A stretch of 64,000 nucleotides of DNA, taken from positions 97,977,073-98,041,072 of the forward strand of contig NC_060253.1 of assembly GCF_921293095.1 (NCBI RefSeq). The letters are read 5' to 3'. Both the position numbers and the translations under genes were made by a program. The notes under the pieces were generated by a model. It did no database searches, was not told where the DNA came from, and saw only the letters and a list, made by a program, of their open reading frames with translations. The DNA comes from Ischnura elegans (taxonomy: Eukaryota; Arthropoda; Insecta; Odonata; Coenagrionidae). Of the stretch, positions 12,701-27,700 are shown one piece after another (positions within the stretch are counted from its first letter, which is position 1; each line of letters starts with the position of its first letter).

Positions 12701-15700
12701 TCCTTCATGATCTGCATTGATGAGAAACTCTCCTCTGTTTCTCCTCCACTGTTTAACCTTCTCTCACCTTCTTTGTTTGCTATAGTTGACTCTTCTTGTT
12801 GATAAATATCGCTGTGACCTACAAAGTAAATGATAGAGGCAAGTGTTTATATATGTAAATACTAAATAAGATGCTCCAAAAGACATAACAAGTTATACTT
12901 ATCCGTTTTATACTGACCTGGATTTTGCTGCGATGGTTTGCGAAATGGAAAGGACTGCAGGGACCAAACATAGCCTCCCAACCAGTAAGCCTTTGCACTC
13001 ACTCACTCACACACACACGCCAAGCTGAAACTGCCGAGAGAATAAGCTCAAGAAGAGCGGTCAAGATGTATAATAGGAAAGTGAGAAGCGTACACTTACA
13101 GTTTTACACCGACCCGGGTTTGCTGCAATGGTTTGCGAAGATGGAAAAGGACTGCTGGGGCCATACACAGCCTCTCCACCAGCCAGCCTTTGCACTCACT
13201 CATTTACTCACAATCACACGTAGACAGCAAAACATACAGGCTAACAAGCTCAAGAAGAGTGGGTCAAAATGTATAACAGGCAAGTGAGATGTGAATAGTG
13301 CTATTTCGGTATCCAAGAGGACCTTTACAGTGCGGAAAAGAGATCTTCATGACAACACATATCTTAAGTGATAGCTTTCCTATTACTGCTCTTGACCACT
13401 CTTCTTGAGCTTATTCTCCCAGCAGTTTCAGCTCGGCGTGTGTGTGCGAGTGCAAAGGCTTACTGGTTGGGAGGCTATGTTTGGTCCCTGCAGTTCTTTC
13501 CATTTTGCAAGCCATTGCAGCAAATTCCATGCCAGTGTGAAACGGAGAAGTGTAACTTGTTATGGCTTTTGGAGCATCTTATTTAGCATTTACCTGTCAA
13601 GGCCGTAGAGCTAATCACTGCATATTGAGTTTTTATACTTTTCTGTGTATATCCATATAAAGCATGCTGTTTGCTGCAGGCATGATATGACAAGTCTCCG
13701 GCAGGTGTGATATGTCATGTTTTCTGCCTGTGAGATGTACAAGCTAGTATGTATTCACATAACTAGCAATCTTTATTCAATTAAATTAAATTTTATTTAT
13801 GTGGAAAATTGCAAGTCAGTGTTTCATTATCTTTATTCAAGCTTGCAAATAGCTTTCAAGCTAGAATTAGTTTGTCATAGCAAGTTTGATACAAACTTAC
13901 CATTACAAGTGTTGTCATGACAGCCCTATGACAGGTTTGTCGCAAGTTTACATGCAATCAGGGAAAATTTCAGCACTAAGGTTGAGGAAGGTACTCGAAT
14001 TTCAATTAAAAGTTACAGAAGCTCAGCAGAAAGCAAATAGGTCTGTTTAGTTTTAAAAATTTTCAACGATGTGTCATATATTTGTTCATAAAAAAACTGC
14101 CAATACTATCTGTTAAATGCAGGTTAATTGTGCTGGAGTCATAAAATGAGGCAGAGGGTTGAGCCTAACACCCGAAGAGGGGCTAATCCCATTTTGAGTC
14201 TCACGGGGTAGCAGCGTACCCTAACTCACTATTTGAGTAGCTGTCACTTCCCGTCAGTTACAGCTAACATCTTTCTTTCGCAAAAGAGAAACAGCATTAG
14301 CTATAGCCAACATTTGGTGTGAAAAGGTTTAATTTGTAATTTGTGGTCAAGGTTAGAATTGCTTTTTCAGTGGTTCTGTTAAATATGCTGGCAATATTGG
14401 CATTGGAATTGGTTCTATATCCATTATTGAGAAGGTTGACCACTGGAATTAAGAGAGAATACTTTTTATCTTTTGAGTGGTTGAATGTGTTTGCTAGAAG
14501 TTAAGTATAAACTCTAAGCTTGAGAAATTGAATGAAAATAACATATTTTTTCAGGTATCCCTACTTCATGGTGAGCCAAAAGCTAGGCCAAATTCAACCT
14601 CATGAGTCAAAGAGTTTATCGCATCTTAACACCGGTTCCAAAGTAAACCCGCTGCTTCCAAAAAGTGTTGTTCCACAGCCTCTAGCCTTGCATACTGTGC
14701 CATCTCATATCACCCGCAAGAGGTTTCAAGAAGAAGGAGACTACATGTTTGAGTAAGACAGTTCTTTTCTGACTCAGTATTTTTCTGATATTTTTGTGTG
14801 TGGCAGTATCACTTTGAAGCTGGGGTTTCTGTCTATGCTAGTTGCCTTAATGCCCGGTGTTTTTTGTTGTGAACTAAGGCAAATTGAGTGGTGAATTCAC
14901 ATGGGTGTAGGCAGAGAATTTGGCTTGGTTGAGCCAAGGGAACACCGCAGGAACACCCACCTTCTGGGGTTCCCCAGCTTCAAGAGGGAGTGTTCCTCTT
15001 CATAAAATTTTTTAAATTTAGTCTTCTCAGAACTTATATTAAGCCTAATATCCAAGAACATTTTTGTATAATACTAAAGGTGTTGAACATAAAGGGGTTA
15101 CCAGCATTGTGTGAAGCATGGCTGCCGCAGCTTCAATTTGTCAAATTTTTCTGGGAAGGGTGAGGTCGTTGGCATTTATATGTACAGTATACTCTTGATT
15201 ATATGAAGTCAGTGGACTGGAAAATTGGCACTTCACAATATTGAATTTCGTAATTTCAAAACTTTTTAATAAGTTGCTTTTGTTTCTACCACACTTTTTG
15301 TTTCTTTAATGGCCTTTTTTTAAACATTTTTGGTGGTTATTTATGATAGAATTCTTAGAAAATTCTTTTTGTCATTGATTTTTATTGATCTTATAGATCA
15401 TTAAATAATCTCCCACCACAAACTTCCCATTATTTATAGCTAAATGCCAGCGATCTTAATGCCAAAGATATTGCGGTCCATTTTAGAAAGTGACATATTG
15501 TAAATTTTGTAATTAGAATTTGATCTTAGAAATTTGTGGTCAGTAGCAAAAAGCAACTATTATCTATGCATAAGATAGATACGGTTAAACTCTCGACTAT
15601 GTAAAGTAGGATATTATGAAATTTTCAATAATATGTATGTAGTGAAATTGTGGTCCCGGCGAAAAGTCTATGGTAAATTCTTGGGGCTATTCAAAAATAT

Positions 15701-18700
15701 GAAAAGTTTTGAAATTATGAACATTGGGGTCAGTCCCCAGGATAAAATGGAATTTTTTTAATTCGAAAAATGGCAAAAATTTTGTCAACACAACTAGTTA
15801 TTGCAGCGAAAGCAGCAAAAAAATCAATGGTCTGAAAAAGCAGTGGTGCATCAAAGTGTGAAATAGTAAATAATAGTAAAACTTTCGAGGGAAAGGGTTG
15901 CCTAAAAACTTATGATGGGAATCTAGGGGAAGTAGGAGTTCAGTAAAAATATCGTGGCTAACACAATGCCCCTATTTATGTGCCTACACATAAACATTGA
16001 CACAAACAATACTTCGTATTTTAATATGTGAGGAAGGTTGCTTAGGGTATTTCTTACACTACTACTCAAACACTATGTAATTGAATCATACCGAGTAAAT
16101 ATTTTAAGTCCATAAAATTGCACATTTTTCAACATTCTTGTGGATTAATAAGCGACCTCGTGACAACACTTTTCAATTCAACAGTTGGAAGTATGAGGAA
16201 AGAAGAGCTTTAAGTCACTCAATGATAGAAGAAATGTTTTTCATTATAAAGATTCATTTTAGAGACAATGTTACATTTCAAAGGGGGGAAAGGTTGAGGA
16301 AAATACTGTGGTTGTCAATGACGAGAAGTGGGTAGAGGTAGTAAAGATATCACTGATGATATCATAGTTTATACGTGAGCCCGTGTTGAGGGTGAAACGG
16401 CTCCTCTATTGCCAATTTGAATTTGATGATTCTGTACATTAAGATGTGGGAGGGGGTGGGAGTGGGTGACGGTTGAGGGAAAAGGAGAAGGGGAAAGGGA
16501 AACCACTAATGTGTGAGGGTATGGGGTTGATGGAAGAGGTTGAGGAGCGGGGAATGGAAAGTATACCAGTGATTTTTACACACCTGTGATTTTTCCTTGG
16601 AAATCCTGCATTGTGAAAGTAAAGGCCCTAGGCTGGATGCTCTGGAGCAAGTGGAAATTTTAAAATGTGTAAGATCCAATTATGATATTGTTAATGACCT
16701 TCTGTATATTTCCCATTCCCTGCTCCTCAACCTCTCCCTCTTCCATCAACCCCATACCTTCACACATTAGTGGTTTCCCCTTCTCCTTTTCCCTCAACCT
16801 TCACCCACTCCCACCTCCGCCTATGCTCACAAACATGGAAAATGTTGTACTCCGTTAACACACTCAATGCTGAGAAAATTTATCATAACACACTGCCACG
16901 TGGAAAAAATATTTTGCAATAATATCAGATATTATGTCTTCCTTAATCGTATACAATCATACATAGTTCAAAATTATTAAAATTTGCACTATTAATAAAG
17001 AAAATATTAAATATTATAATAAAATTATAATAAATATATTATAATAAAAAGGCAAAAAATCTGCTGCAAGCAAACGACTTGTATCCAGTCATAGGAGAAG
17101 ACACACTGAGATGCTGGGCACAATTGCAGGGTCTAGTAGAAGATGCAGAGGCAGATGGCGGGCCGAGAAACCTAATGGGACCGATGCCTTGTATTCAAGG
17201 CATCCGCGTCCTAGGCTAGCGCGGGATGCCTTGAATTCGAGGCATCCGCATTGAGTGTGTTAATGTCCTATTGTATTCTTCCCTCTCTCCCCTACCTCTC
17301 ACTCCTTGCCCGCCTTTCACTGCAGTTAGTCAGCTTGGGTGCATCGACCCTACCTACCTCCCCATCCTCTCACATCCCCTTGGCTTTTACAACCAGGGAA
17401 AAACCTAACCCCTCCCCCTCCTCCCTCCCAACCACACCCTACCTCTTGATTGCCCCCCCCAACTACCTCTGGTTTATATGGTCAGGTATATAAGACGACC
17501 TTCCATTGTACTCCTCGCCTGAGGATGACGCAGTGCTTTGAAACTGCGGTCGTGATTAAATAAATATATATGTGGAAAAACAAAGTTCAATTTTCATTCA
17601 TCATGAGTAAATTCCATAAAGTGACGCCTCAAACCATCAACTAAAAATTAAAATTACATTAGCCACATCCAATGCTAATTTTTATGGATAGAGAGCTTGT
17701 TAGCAGCAGAGAAAGCCAGAATGGAGGCATTTGAAATGTGGTATTACGGAAGAATGATGAAGATATAATGAATCAATCGAGTAGGTAATGAGGGTGTTTT
17801 TAGGGGAGTGGGAGAAAAAATAATTCCTCTAAAAACCTTAAGTAGAAGAAAGAACAACTTAGTTGGCCACATTATGAGGCATGATGAGGATTAAAACTAT
17901 CATAGAAGATCAGGTGGAAAGGAAGAAGTGTAAGGAATGGCCCCGAATGAATTACATAGGACAGTTTGTAAAGGATGTATAAGAGAAGAAATGCATTGCT
18001 ATAAAAAGGCTAGCTGATGGGAGAGCTGCATCAAACCAATCTTAGGTTTTTTGACTAACGATGATGGTGATGAAAGAGCTTTAAACTTAATTCAACTAAC
18101 AAAGGATTTAAATGACAAGAGTTATATTTTTAAGCGACAAGTTATATATTTAGGAGTATTACAAAAAAGCACATTTTGAGGCAAATTGCCTTTACACAGT
18201 AACTGAAGTTTTAATGAACCTTGATTTACAAATAATTACTTGCTGATTTTTGATCCAGCATTCCTAATGTTCACATTTGTTTTAAGTCTTAAAAAATAAA
18301 GTAATTGAACTTTGATTAACATACTTATTGTTATTTCATATGTTCTGCTTAGCAACAACCATATTAACCCCAACAGTGATGGCAAGTACTATGTACTGTT
18401 TCACTAAAATATTCTAAGTTTTTATATATTTCTTTCTTCTCTGGATGAAAACAGAACCTGCACATTAAAAGTTGAGATCCCATAAGTGATCCCATTCATT
18501 GAAAAACTGCAGTTTAACTCAATGGCAAGTTCAATTGGTTCTGAAAAAATTATTGTAGAGATAGCCAAGAAAAATTTTACATAGTTTCATTCCTACATTG
18601 ACGGTTAAAAATGCCAAGTTTAATTGAAATCTGAGTTGGTGGGTGTCACGCCTGGATGAACTGACATGGAATGACCTCTATATGTCTTCTTCCTTGTATA

Positions 18701-21700
18701 CTCTCATCTCAGTGCTACACACCTCTTCCAATGTGGTCCCTTCCGGGATTATTTGTATGCCGAGCTTGGAAAGTCCTTTGATCAAATCTCTTTGGTATTC
18801 CATATGTGTAACTGTTTTTAACTGCTCTCGTGTATGTGGGTGCACTGAACGTTACATTCTTTGGCCACTGAACATTACATAGTTGTTTGGCCGCTGACGT
18901 GTGGGGTGGCCTATACTGTTTGGTGTACAAATCGGAAACGCTGCTTCAGAATCCCACAAGACAGGCACTTAACTGGGCTATAGCTCCACCTCCCCCAAAT
19001 TTTTACACGTGTGGTGACTGGCAGAAATTCCGTTAAGTGTCTTAAAACATTAGACCTAGCCTCCCCCCAAACCAAATTTATGGCTATGTAACTGCCACAA
19101 GATATACATGTAAGCAGTGTAGGAAAATATAAGCGCATAAACCGCATTTCTTGGTGGAGTGAAAAGTTTCCCGCAACGCCTAGTGAGACAGTTTTCCGAG
19201 GAACCTGTGAATGAGGAAAATGGCGGTTTTCTGCGAGTTAAATGAGATTGTAAATTTCCGAGAAATAATATTCCTCACGTAATTTGATGATTATAAAGGT
19301 TGAAGTTGATGCCGATGAAAATTAGTTTGCATATTTCCGAGAAAAGAAACAATATCCCTTTTGTGAATTAGTGAATTAAAAGGGAAAGGGTGCATGTTGG
19401 ACATGAAGTAAGGCCAATGGGGAAGGAGCATCTTTGAGCTTCAATATGAGGTATAAAGCATGGCAGTAAATGTAGTGGGAGCAGCACCCGAGCATTAGGA
19501 ACCGGAAACAGAAACCTACTTCCCTAGTTAGCGAACAAATTAAATCTCAAGGAAAGTAATTGTAATTGTAACTGTAATTTCCTTGATTACTTTTTATGAA
19601 ATAACTGCAATTGAGCCAGGTTAATTTTTCTCAGTACTTTTACCAACTCTGGAGATAAGCAGTTCCATGAAGGCCACCCTGCATTACATCATAATTGAGT
19701 TGAACGTTAGGTAGGTGACCTCCTCCGCGCAGCCTGCAGCCTGAAGGGCCTCTCTTTGAATGAGTCTTGCAGACTAGTTGAAAATTGTTTATGAAGTTAA
19801 TGCCAAGTAGTTTTTCTAAAATATTCATGTTCTCTGCATTTATAAGATTTGCTGTGACTACTAATATTAAATTCTATAGTTAACATTCTCAAGCGGTTAT
19901 TATTTACAGTAACGTATTCGAAGTTGGGTTATCTCCGATCGGAGGATTGGAAAGGTATGGAAGGGCGAAATATTGATGTTCTTGTCGGATTTTAAAAATG
20001 TGCTATTTTCCCTCAATTTACAGGTGGTGTTATCAAGATTACTTTCACGGCTTATATTCCTTCGCGATTTATGCATGCAGAACTTTTTAAAATGATTTTT
20101 ATCTTTTTTAATTATGAGTTTAATCATAAATTGTATGAATTTGATCGTTATTTTCTCATTACTTGACTCTTAACTCAACAATGCATCATTTCCACTGACG
20201 CCAATGCATGCTCCCAAGGCCGTAGCCAGAAAATATTTTCGGGGGGGTTTTAAGGAATAGTAGGCAAAGGTAATATTATTTTTATAAGATAAATAAAATA
20301 GCATATACAGTTAAATATATGTGTACATTAATTATAAACCCTTAAAGGAAAATATAAACATATTATTAAAAATTAAATTTAGCCTTTACTTTTTTTGTGC
20401 AGCGAACAAATTAATTTACTCCTCGGTGTCAATGTCAATTCTGCGGTGGATTGACATCAAAGCCAAACCACCTTAACCCTCTCTAACCCAGAGCTGATTC
20501 TGGGAGAAATCGAATTTCAAGATTTTTCATTTTGAAAACTTCAAAATTTGACTCTCGATTATAATTATCATTGCAGCTTAATATTTCGTCATTAAAATTT
20601 ACACTACAAAATAATGGGTAGTTTACATATTTCCTAAATAGAGTTGAAAATTTAAACATTTTTGATGTTGCTTGGAAGCAACATTGGGTTATTTATTTTA
20701 TTTATTTATTTATGTCACACCAAAAACAGCACTAAGGCCTTTACATTGGGCTTATAAACAAAATAAATTACATATATAAATATAATAATGAACATGTAAA
20801 AAAATGATATCATAAATAACAATCATTTTCAGCTTATACAACAGATACAAAAGGTCAGTGTCAGAAAGATAGACTTTTCACTTGGCTATTAAAATTAGAG
20901 CGGGAGGCGAAGATGTCAAGGGAGGAAGAAGTATTGGAGACTGAATTGAAAATAGAAGGTAGGCGGGAAAAGAGGGATCGTTGAGATATTGCCAGACGGA
21001 AGTTGGGCTGGTGTAGAAGTTCAGTATTGCAGGTTTTGCGAGCAGGAATGCGTAGTGAAAAGAAGGACCCATTTAAATGGGGTAAAGAAATTTGATGTCT
21101 ATCGTCAATCTGCGGTGGTTGGGGTGTAATAATCCAAGTGAATGAAGTATTTCGGCACGTGAAGAGAATCTGAGGTGAGGTATGCGATGTCGAACTATTG
21201 CTGAGAAGAAATTGAGTGGACGGTTGATTAATTTTAGTGTGGTGGGAGAAGCAGTTGACCAAATGGGGGAGCAATATTCAAGAATGGGTTGCACACATCC
21301 AATGAAGACTGATTTCAAGGCACTCGGTTCGGATATACGCTCAGACGATATAGGGTCCCAACCACTGCCATAGCCTTGTTAACAACGGTTTTTATATGTT
21401 CGTAAAAGGTTAACTTTTGGTCAAAAGTGACGCCTAAATCGGAGTGGGATAAGACAGAGGGAATGGGTTGATTATTTAGAGTATAAGTGGAGGTGATAGT
21501 GCTCTTCTTCAGCGAGAAAGACATCACAGTAGATTTTCCAGGATTCACACACAACTGCCATTTATTGCACCATTTCTCTAGCGATTGAAGAGCAGTTTGT
21601 AAAACCAGGGCATCAGCCGCGGTGTTAACCCTTTTAAAATATTTTACAATCGTCGGCATAGAGGAGAACACCACAACTAGAGGGAAGAATGTCATCAACA

Positions 21701-24700
21701 ATGTCGTCAACGTAAAGAGCAAACAGAAGTGGGCCTAATACACTGCCTTGAGGCACGCCAGAAGAAACGGGTAAGTAATTCGATGAAAAACCTTGTATTA
21801 GAACTCTTTGGCTACGGGAACTCAGGAAATTAGAGATTAAACATAAGAGTGTGCCATGGATATTAAAACGCGACTGGAGTTTGTGGATGAGGAGGGTATG
21901 ATTAATAGAATCAAAAGCTTTAGAAAAGTCAATGACCGGCCGTATACCACCTGTGTACCTTTACATCTGTATCACCTATAAATGTACAAGCTTGAACTAT
22001 TTTCAACAAATAGAGATAAATTTTAACAAAAATCGAGGGTTATCATATAAATGCATGTATCGTGGGCAAAGTACGCCATGCACGCGGCCGTGTAAAATTA
22101 CCAGGCGCGCCCGCTCGATAGTTAACAAATCAAATTACAAGTATCTACGTACCTTCAAATGTACCAATAAAGATTTGTGATCCTTATATCAAACTATTTT
22201 TCTCCGAAACAGCTTGTTTTATTTAACATAAAGCTCTAAAAATACAATGCAAAATTAAATACCTACTGATTCATATATTTAACGGGTTGATATTGATATA
22301 CTACACTTCGCAAGTTTCACGTAGTATGGACCCTTACAAAAATCATAAGTCACTCACCTCTACTAATTCGCACACTTCACTGTAACTACACACACTGTAC
22401 CTACAACTTCGCTCAGATAATTATTGACTTAAGTCGCATTGGATCAGTGGCGCAGCGAGGGGAAGTTTTGGGGGATAAACCCCCCCAGAGACCTACAGAA
22501 ATTTTTATGTTAAATCTATTTTACGTAATTGGATTAATATTGCTTTTAGAACATTGTGAGGATTAATAAAATATCCTTCATAAGGCCGTAAAAATCAACA
22601 TTTTGAACCATTTATCTTAATTTTTTTCCGGTGGAAGGCCTCCGCACCTTCCGCTTACCCTGGTGGATATGCAATACTTCCAAGCCCCCCCAGTATTAGT
22701 TGCGCGTAAAACCCCACTTGCCTTGATTTTACTGGCTGCGCCCCTGCATTGGATCACTACAAGACGGAACTGCCACTCCGTGCTTGACAGCGCGCTTATA
22801 TATTTAGTAGACCCGGCACCACGAAACATCGAGAAAAATCTCTAAGTCTATCGACTACTCCTTAATTCAATTCCAACACCCCGAAGTTTGTGACTGCGTA
22901 GGCCGTGACCCCGAAGTTTCGTTGCTTGCGTAGTTGGCGTAGCACGTGCTATCTAGTGACATTTACAATCAGTAGTGAGCAGTGATATTACGTACTATCA
23001 CCACTCACTACTAGATGTCACTGCGCTGCTATATGAGATTGTTGTGTGAGCACCGAGCGAGCATAAAGTAGATAATATCTATCTAATTTTTTTTTAAATT
23101 TCGGAGGGGTGATCAATCCCCCTTGATTCCCCCTGGCTACGGCCTTGCATGCTCCATAAAAATAATATATTTCCTGTGTTGCGGTGTTGCCTACATCCAG
23201 GCAGCTGATCTATTCACTGGAAATATAGTCTAGAATGTGTCTCGTAGGAAGCATTCCAGATTATTGATATTCTATTGTAGTTTGTGGATAACAACTAAAA
23301 TGTCATTATCAGTGCCAATTGACCAGTCTCAAAGGTGATTAAAATAAGTGGATATGTGGTCTGACAAGTCAACTTTAAATGCACTATAGCGTGCTGCTGG
23401 TTACTTTTGTTGATAGGTCCTTGCAAATTCATCATTTCCACCATCTCATCTGGGTGCTTCCTTGAGAGCATCAGAATATTTATGGTGATCTTCTCATTCA
23501 GTAATTTCCATGCGTACTTCGTTTGCTGCCATGCACGCTATTCTCATTTACTAATTGTTGATGGTAACATCTTTCAGCATTTGTCTGTGATTTGTTCTTC
23601 TTGGTGATCACCAACAAAATGAGCTATTAATAGCTGAACATTGAAAAGATTACTCAGTCTTGTCTATGGTGCAGATTAATTCTAATGAAGTTTGTCTTTG
23701 ATCTGGTACATTTCTTCTGTGGGCATTTTCATGAGACTGATAAAGACCACACATCTTAAATATTTCTTTGTATTCATTGCTGCGGTAGGAGTCTTCTAGT
23801 GAAATCTTGTTTCAATGTGTTTATTTGCATAGCTATTCATAGGCTTGTAGATGTGATGAATTTTTTTTTCTTCTGCCTTAGTAATTACTCGTAATGAGTA
23901 GGCTCTCAGTTGGGAATTTTTTCAGTTATAGCTGGGTTGACTTGAAAATGTCAAAGGAATTGCCAAGCTGTGAATTTTTGCCTTTCATATTAGAATGCTG
24001 AAATATATCTTCTTTTTCCTCATTTCTCTCAGTCTCTAGAGGGTACCAATGCTCATAAGTCTGGAACATTTATCATGGGAGCATCTCACGGCTGAAACTT
24101 CATTCTTTTCGAATTGCACGATAAAAGAATTGATGGCTCCAAAGCTGATTCTAAATCCAATGCATGTCTTAATTCTTCTGAGTCTGTAGGTGAAAAATTA
24201 CGGCCTAATGCTTCATTTCCAAACTTATTACATTCCACTTCATTGCATTACCTTTTCTATCATGTGTAAGGCCTCTCACATTGTACCCATTAAATGCTGT
24301 TTAGTCACAATTAATAAATGAATAAATGAAAATTACGACTTACAATCATGATCCAAAATTGGAAACTTCATAGAAGGCAATGAATTTGTCTGATAGATGT
24401 GAGAAATAAATAAAGTGTAACCATGACCTTTGGATTTAAACCTGAGCTGGTCCCCTGAAGGTTGTAGGCTCCTGGGAAATCACTGACCTTGACTCCCTCT
24501 TGCTAAGGCTCTTTACTTATTGAAACTACAAAAGAAAAATCTCCCCATGTCCACGAGAATTATGCATGTCACATGTGCTATCTTCCCCATTATTGATTAG
24601 TGTATGCTAGTCCATAATGACTTACCTAGTGTATTTGAAATGTGTCTGCATCGGTTAATTAACTCCTGTGTTAGATTTATATTTGATTTACGTAGAGATG

Positions 24701-27700
24701 AACATTTGTCCAAATTCTACTCTGATTTGAATTGGTTACCTCTTCTCAGCTGAAGGGATTATATCCTGGGATCTTTTCTGTTCTCCTTATTCCAAAAACA
24801 GACTCCTGTATACCTGTACGAATTATTCATCCCCCGCAAAAAAAGTTACTGAAATTTCCACCCGCCGTGTTTCTGACCTTCAAATTCCTCAAGCCTGCTC
24901 CAATATATATTTCAAATCTTTTCATCCAGCTGCGTCTAGATTCTGGAACTCTCTTCCGCCAAATGTAAAGACGTCACAATCACTTCTGTAGTTTAAAGGA
25001 AGGTTGTACTCCTATTTGAAGTCTGGGGTTTAATTCAGTCTCCTCAACTCATTAGAGTTATCATCTTAAAGCTGTGATGTTATCAAAACTGTCTACATAA
25101 ATGTGTATATGTATGTGTGTTCATTACTGTCTAAGTTAAAACTTATATTTTTGTGTTATTAGTATTGAATATTTTACATTTTTTGTATAAATATCTGCTA
25201 CTTGTTAGCCTAACAATAATCTCCATAATGCCTTATTTTTGTCGAAATGCCTTTTATTAAGAGCTGAACATTTCCTGTATTTTCCATTTTTTGCTCTCAT
25301 AGATTTTATCTAGAGCATAATAAAAATATTCTATTCTCTTTACCTTGGGGTAAGCCTGTGCATTAGCTTAACTTAAAAAAACACTCTGGAAAAGTTTACT
25401 TTAATTAGTTTGTTAGTGCTGATCTGATTGCCTTTAGTCTCATTGTGCTTTATTTTTCAGCTTCACTCACCAGCAACCTGACTTCAGAAGTATTTTACCT
25501 TCAAAAGAAAAACTGCAGTGGGAACCTATTTTGGCACCAGCAGCATTCCCTTCCCAGACAAAGTTGAACACAAAACAGCAATGTTTGAATATGGCAAGAT
25601 ATGTAGCTGGTCAAAGCAATAATGTTGCCAGGTTTGTTAATTTTCATGCTAATGTACTTGTGACTTTTGTTAGCTATTATATAATATGACTTTACTCTTA
25701 ATGGTAAAATCATTGAGTTATGGGAGAGGTTGATTTGAATTTAGGGCCAAAAGCCTGAATGACCTTCTACTTGAACTTGTACAGCCCAGAGTATAGTACT
25801 GGCGACTATCCATGGGTATGAACAAGGTCAAGTGTCATGCGATTAAGATTTAGCGTGATGGAAATCCTACATCATCAGTTGAATCCTAGTTGGTATGTAT
25901 GCTTGTTATTATTATAGGTGTGACCTATTTTCCTTCTTGTTCCCTGTGGGACCTAATAGCAGTCAATCAATCAAGGTAGTTCTTTACAACATTTACAAAT
26001 TAATTGGTCAATAATTTTTATCAACGTTTCCATTCCATTATGTGAAAGTGGAAGTAGTGGCGGCAGATGGTTTAGACCATTCTCGGTTTGGTCCTGGAAA
26101 TTCTGTACTCACTAGCTTCTTCTATTGTGTGCAAAGTCAATTATCAAGTGATTCAGGCTTAAATTTCACTCACTGATTTAATCCAAAGGTTGGTTTGGAT
26201 AGGTGAGTATAGAGCTCACCCCAAATTAACACATTCAGTACCGTTTCGGTCACGATGACTGAAGAATGAGCCTTTCTTTTGGCCGCTCATAGCGCACCGT
26301 CAGCCACAGCTACTTCGGCGACGCGTATATGATGTGATGCGGTCTGTGGAGCCGAATGCACATGAAAACTCAAATGGAAAGGATCCAAGTATTAAAAGGA
26401 AAGAAAAACATGTTGGCACAATGGGCGAATTTATCGAAAAGTCAATGACACGGAATCTGTTAAGCTGCTAGTGCGTGAACTTCACATATCAGGGTGGGAG
26501 GGCCAGTTCCTTTCCATGGATCACTTCGCACCTCAAGGATTTGGCTTGGGGTTGACCGAGGGCTTCATCTGGGTTTGGGGTGCTGGTTTGCTGGCACTCA
26601 AAGAATATGGTAACCTAGGGGGTATGGTGCTTGGTTCCTGAACAAGTTTCACAATTTTATATTTTGAGGTTGTTTTTACATTGAGTTGGTTCATGTTGTG
26701 AATGAAATTTGTGAGTGATTTTCAACAGGTTCACTGCAGCCTGTGACCCCCAGTGAGTCACACCTGACTTCTCTGCATGGCAGAAAATTTACTGTTTTTC
26801 TTCATTTTTGTGGCTTTCGCTATTTTGGGGAAATAAGGAGTTATAGACATAAAACTTGGTGTGCCTACACTATACAATTTAACCTATGTGGCGTAACTGG
26901 AAGTTAAGTGGGACCAACTGGCGCATGGCCAAACGGCCTTCAGGACAAAACTCCTTTAACAAGGAGCTGAGTGTAGGGAATGTCATTTTGTTGGTAAAAA
27001 TCTTTCTGAAGTCCATATCCTAAGCCAGTGTGCACAATGCATAATACAGACTATTCCAGTGTGTATCATGGGGTTCTTGAATTTTTTTTTAACCTATCAC
27101 AACAGTCTTACTGCCAGTGGTGGATCTATGGGAGGGAGAGGATGAAGGGGGCTATAGCCCTTCCATTGGGTGGAAACACACACTTGATAAAATCTAAATT
27201 TTTGGAGGTTGCCACTTTGTACAAAAGTATTTAGTTATATTTTCTGATATATTTACCTACTTCAATGAATTGAAATATAAATTATGTATCTCTAAACTTA
27301 AGGCCTTTTTTTACATGCTTTTGGTATGTTAAAATCGAGTGCCTAAGGGGGGCTATTGCCCCTCTGATATCCAATTTATACTAGATAGAATGTTAATTTT
27401 CTTTGGACCTGTACTACTGCTGGGAGGTTACTCCCCACTTAGCCCCCCCTCTTGTCCCTCTCCTGCATCCACCACTGCTTACTGTTAACAGTTTTTTTCA
27501 TTTTAGTTGATTTAAAGTTTTATTGTATTCATTGATAGTATGTAGTAATATTTTAATAAGCTTAGTAATACATAGTCATAATTTTATATTTACAGACAGA
27601 AGAAAGAGATGGAGTATAACGAGAGGAGAGCATCATATTTGAGTCCACAATGGTTGATGAATTTGGATATTGGACGACCTGATCCTGAGGGGGGTGCTTT

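Larger units (their letters stand above)
20215..23147. mobile_element. hAT-like DNA transposon, 2.93 kb, with nested insertions
   Basis: Inverted repeats CAAGGCCGTAGCCAG and CTGGCTACGGCCTTG are each followed inward by a G-rich/C-rich tract. The flanks carry an exact 8-bp duplication CATGCTCC (20,207-20,214 and 23,148-23,155). Inside lie a reverse-oriented LINE (about 20,690-21,945) and a hAT MITE with its own duplication (22,445-22,746). A hairpin with about 60-80 bp of imperfect symmetry lies near 22,945-23,035. No hAT transposase is seen, so it is a non-autonomous copy. Confidence 0.88.

Noticed and set aside
20861-21274. 137-codon open frame on the - strand overlapping the LINE
   Set aside because: It is partly a shifted reading of the decayed LINE 3' end.
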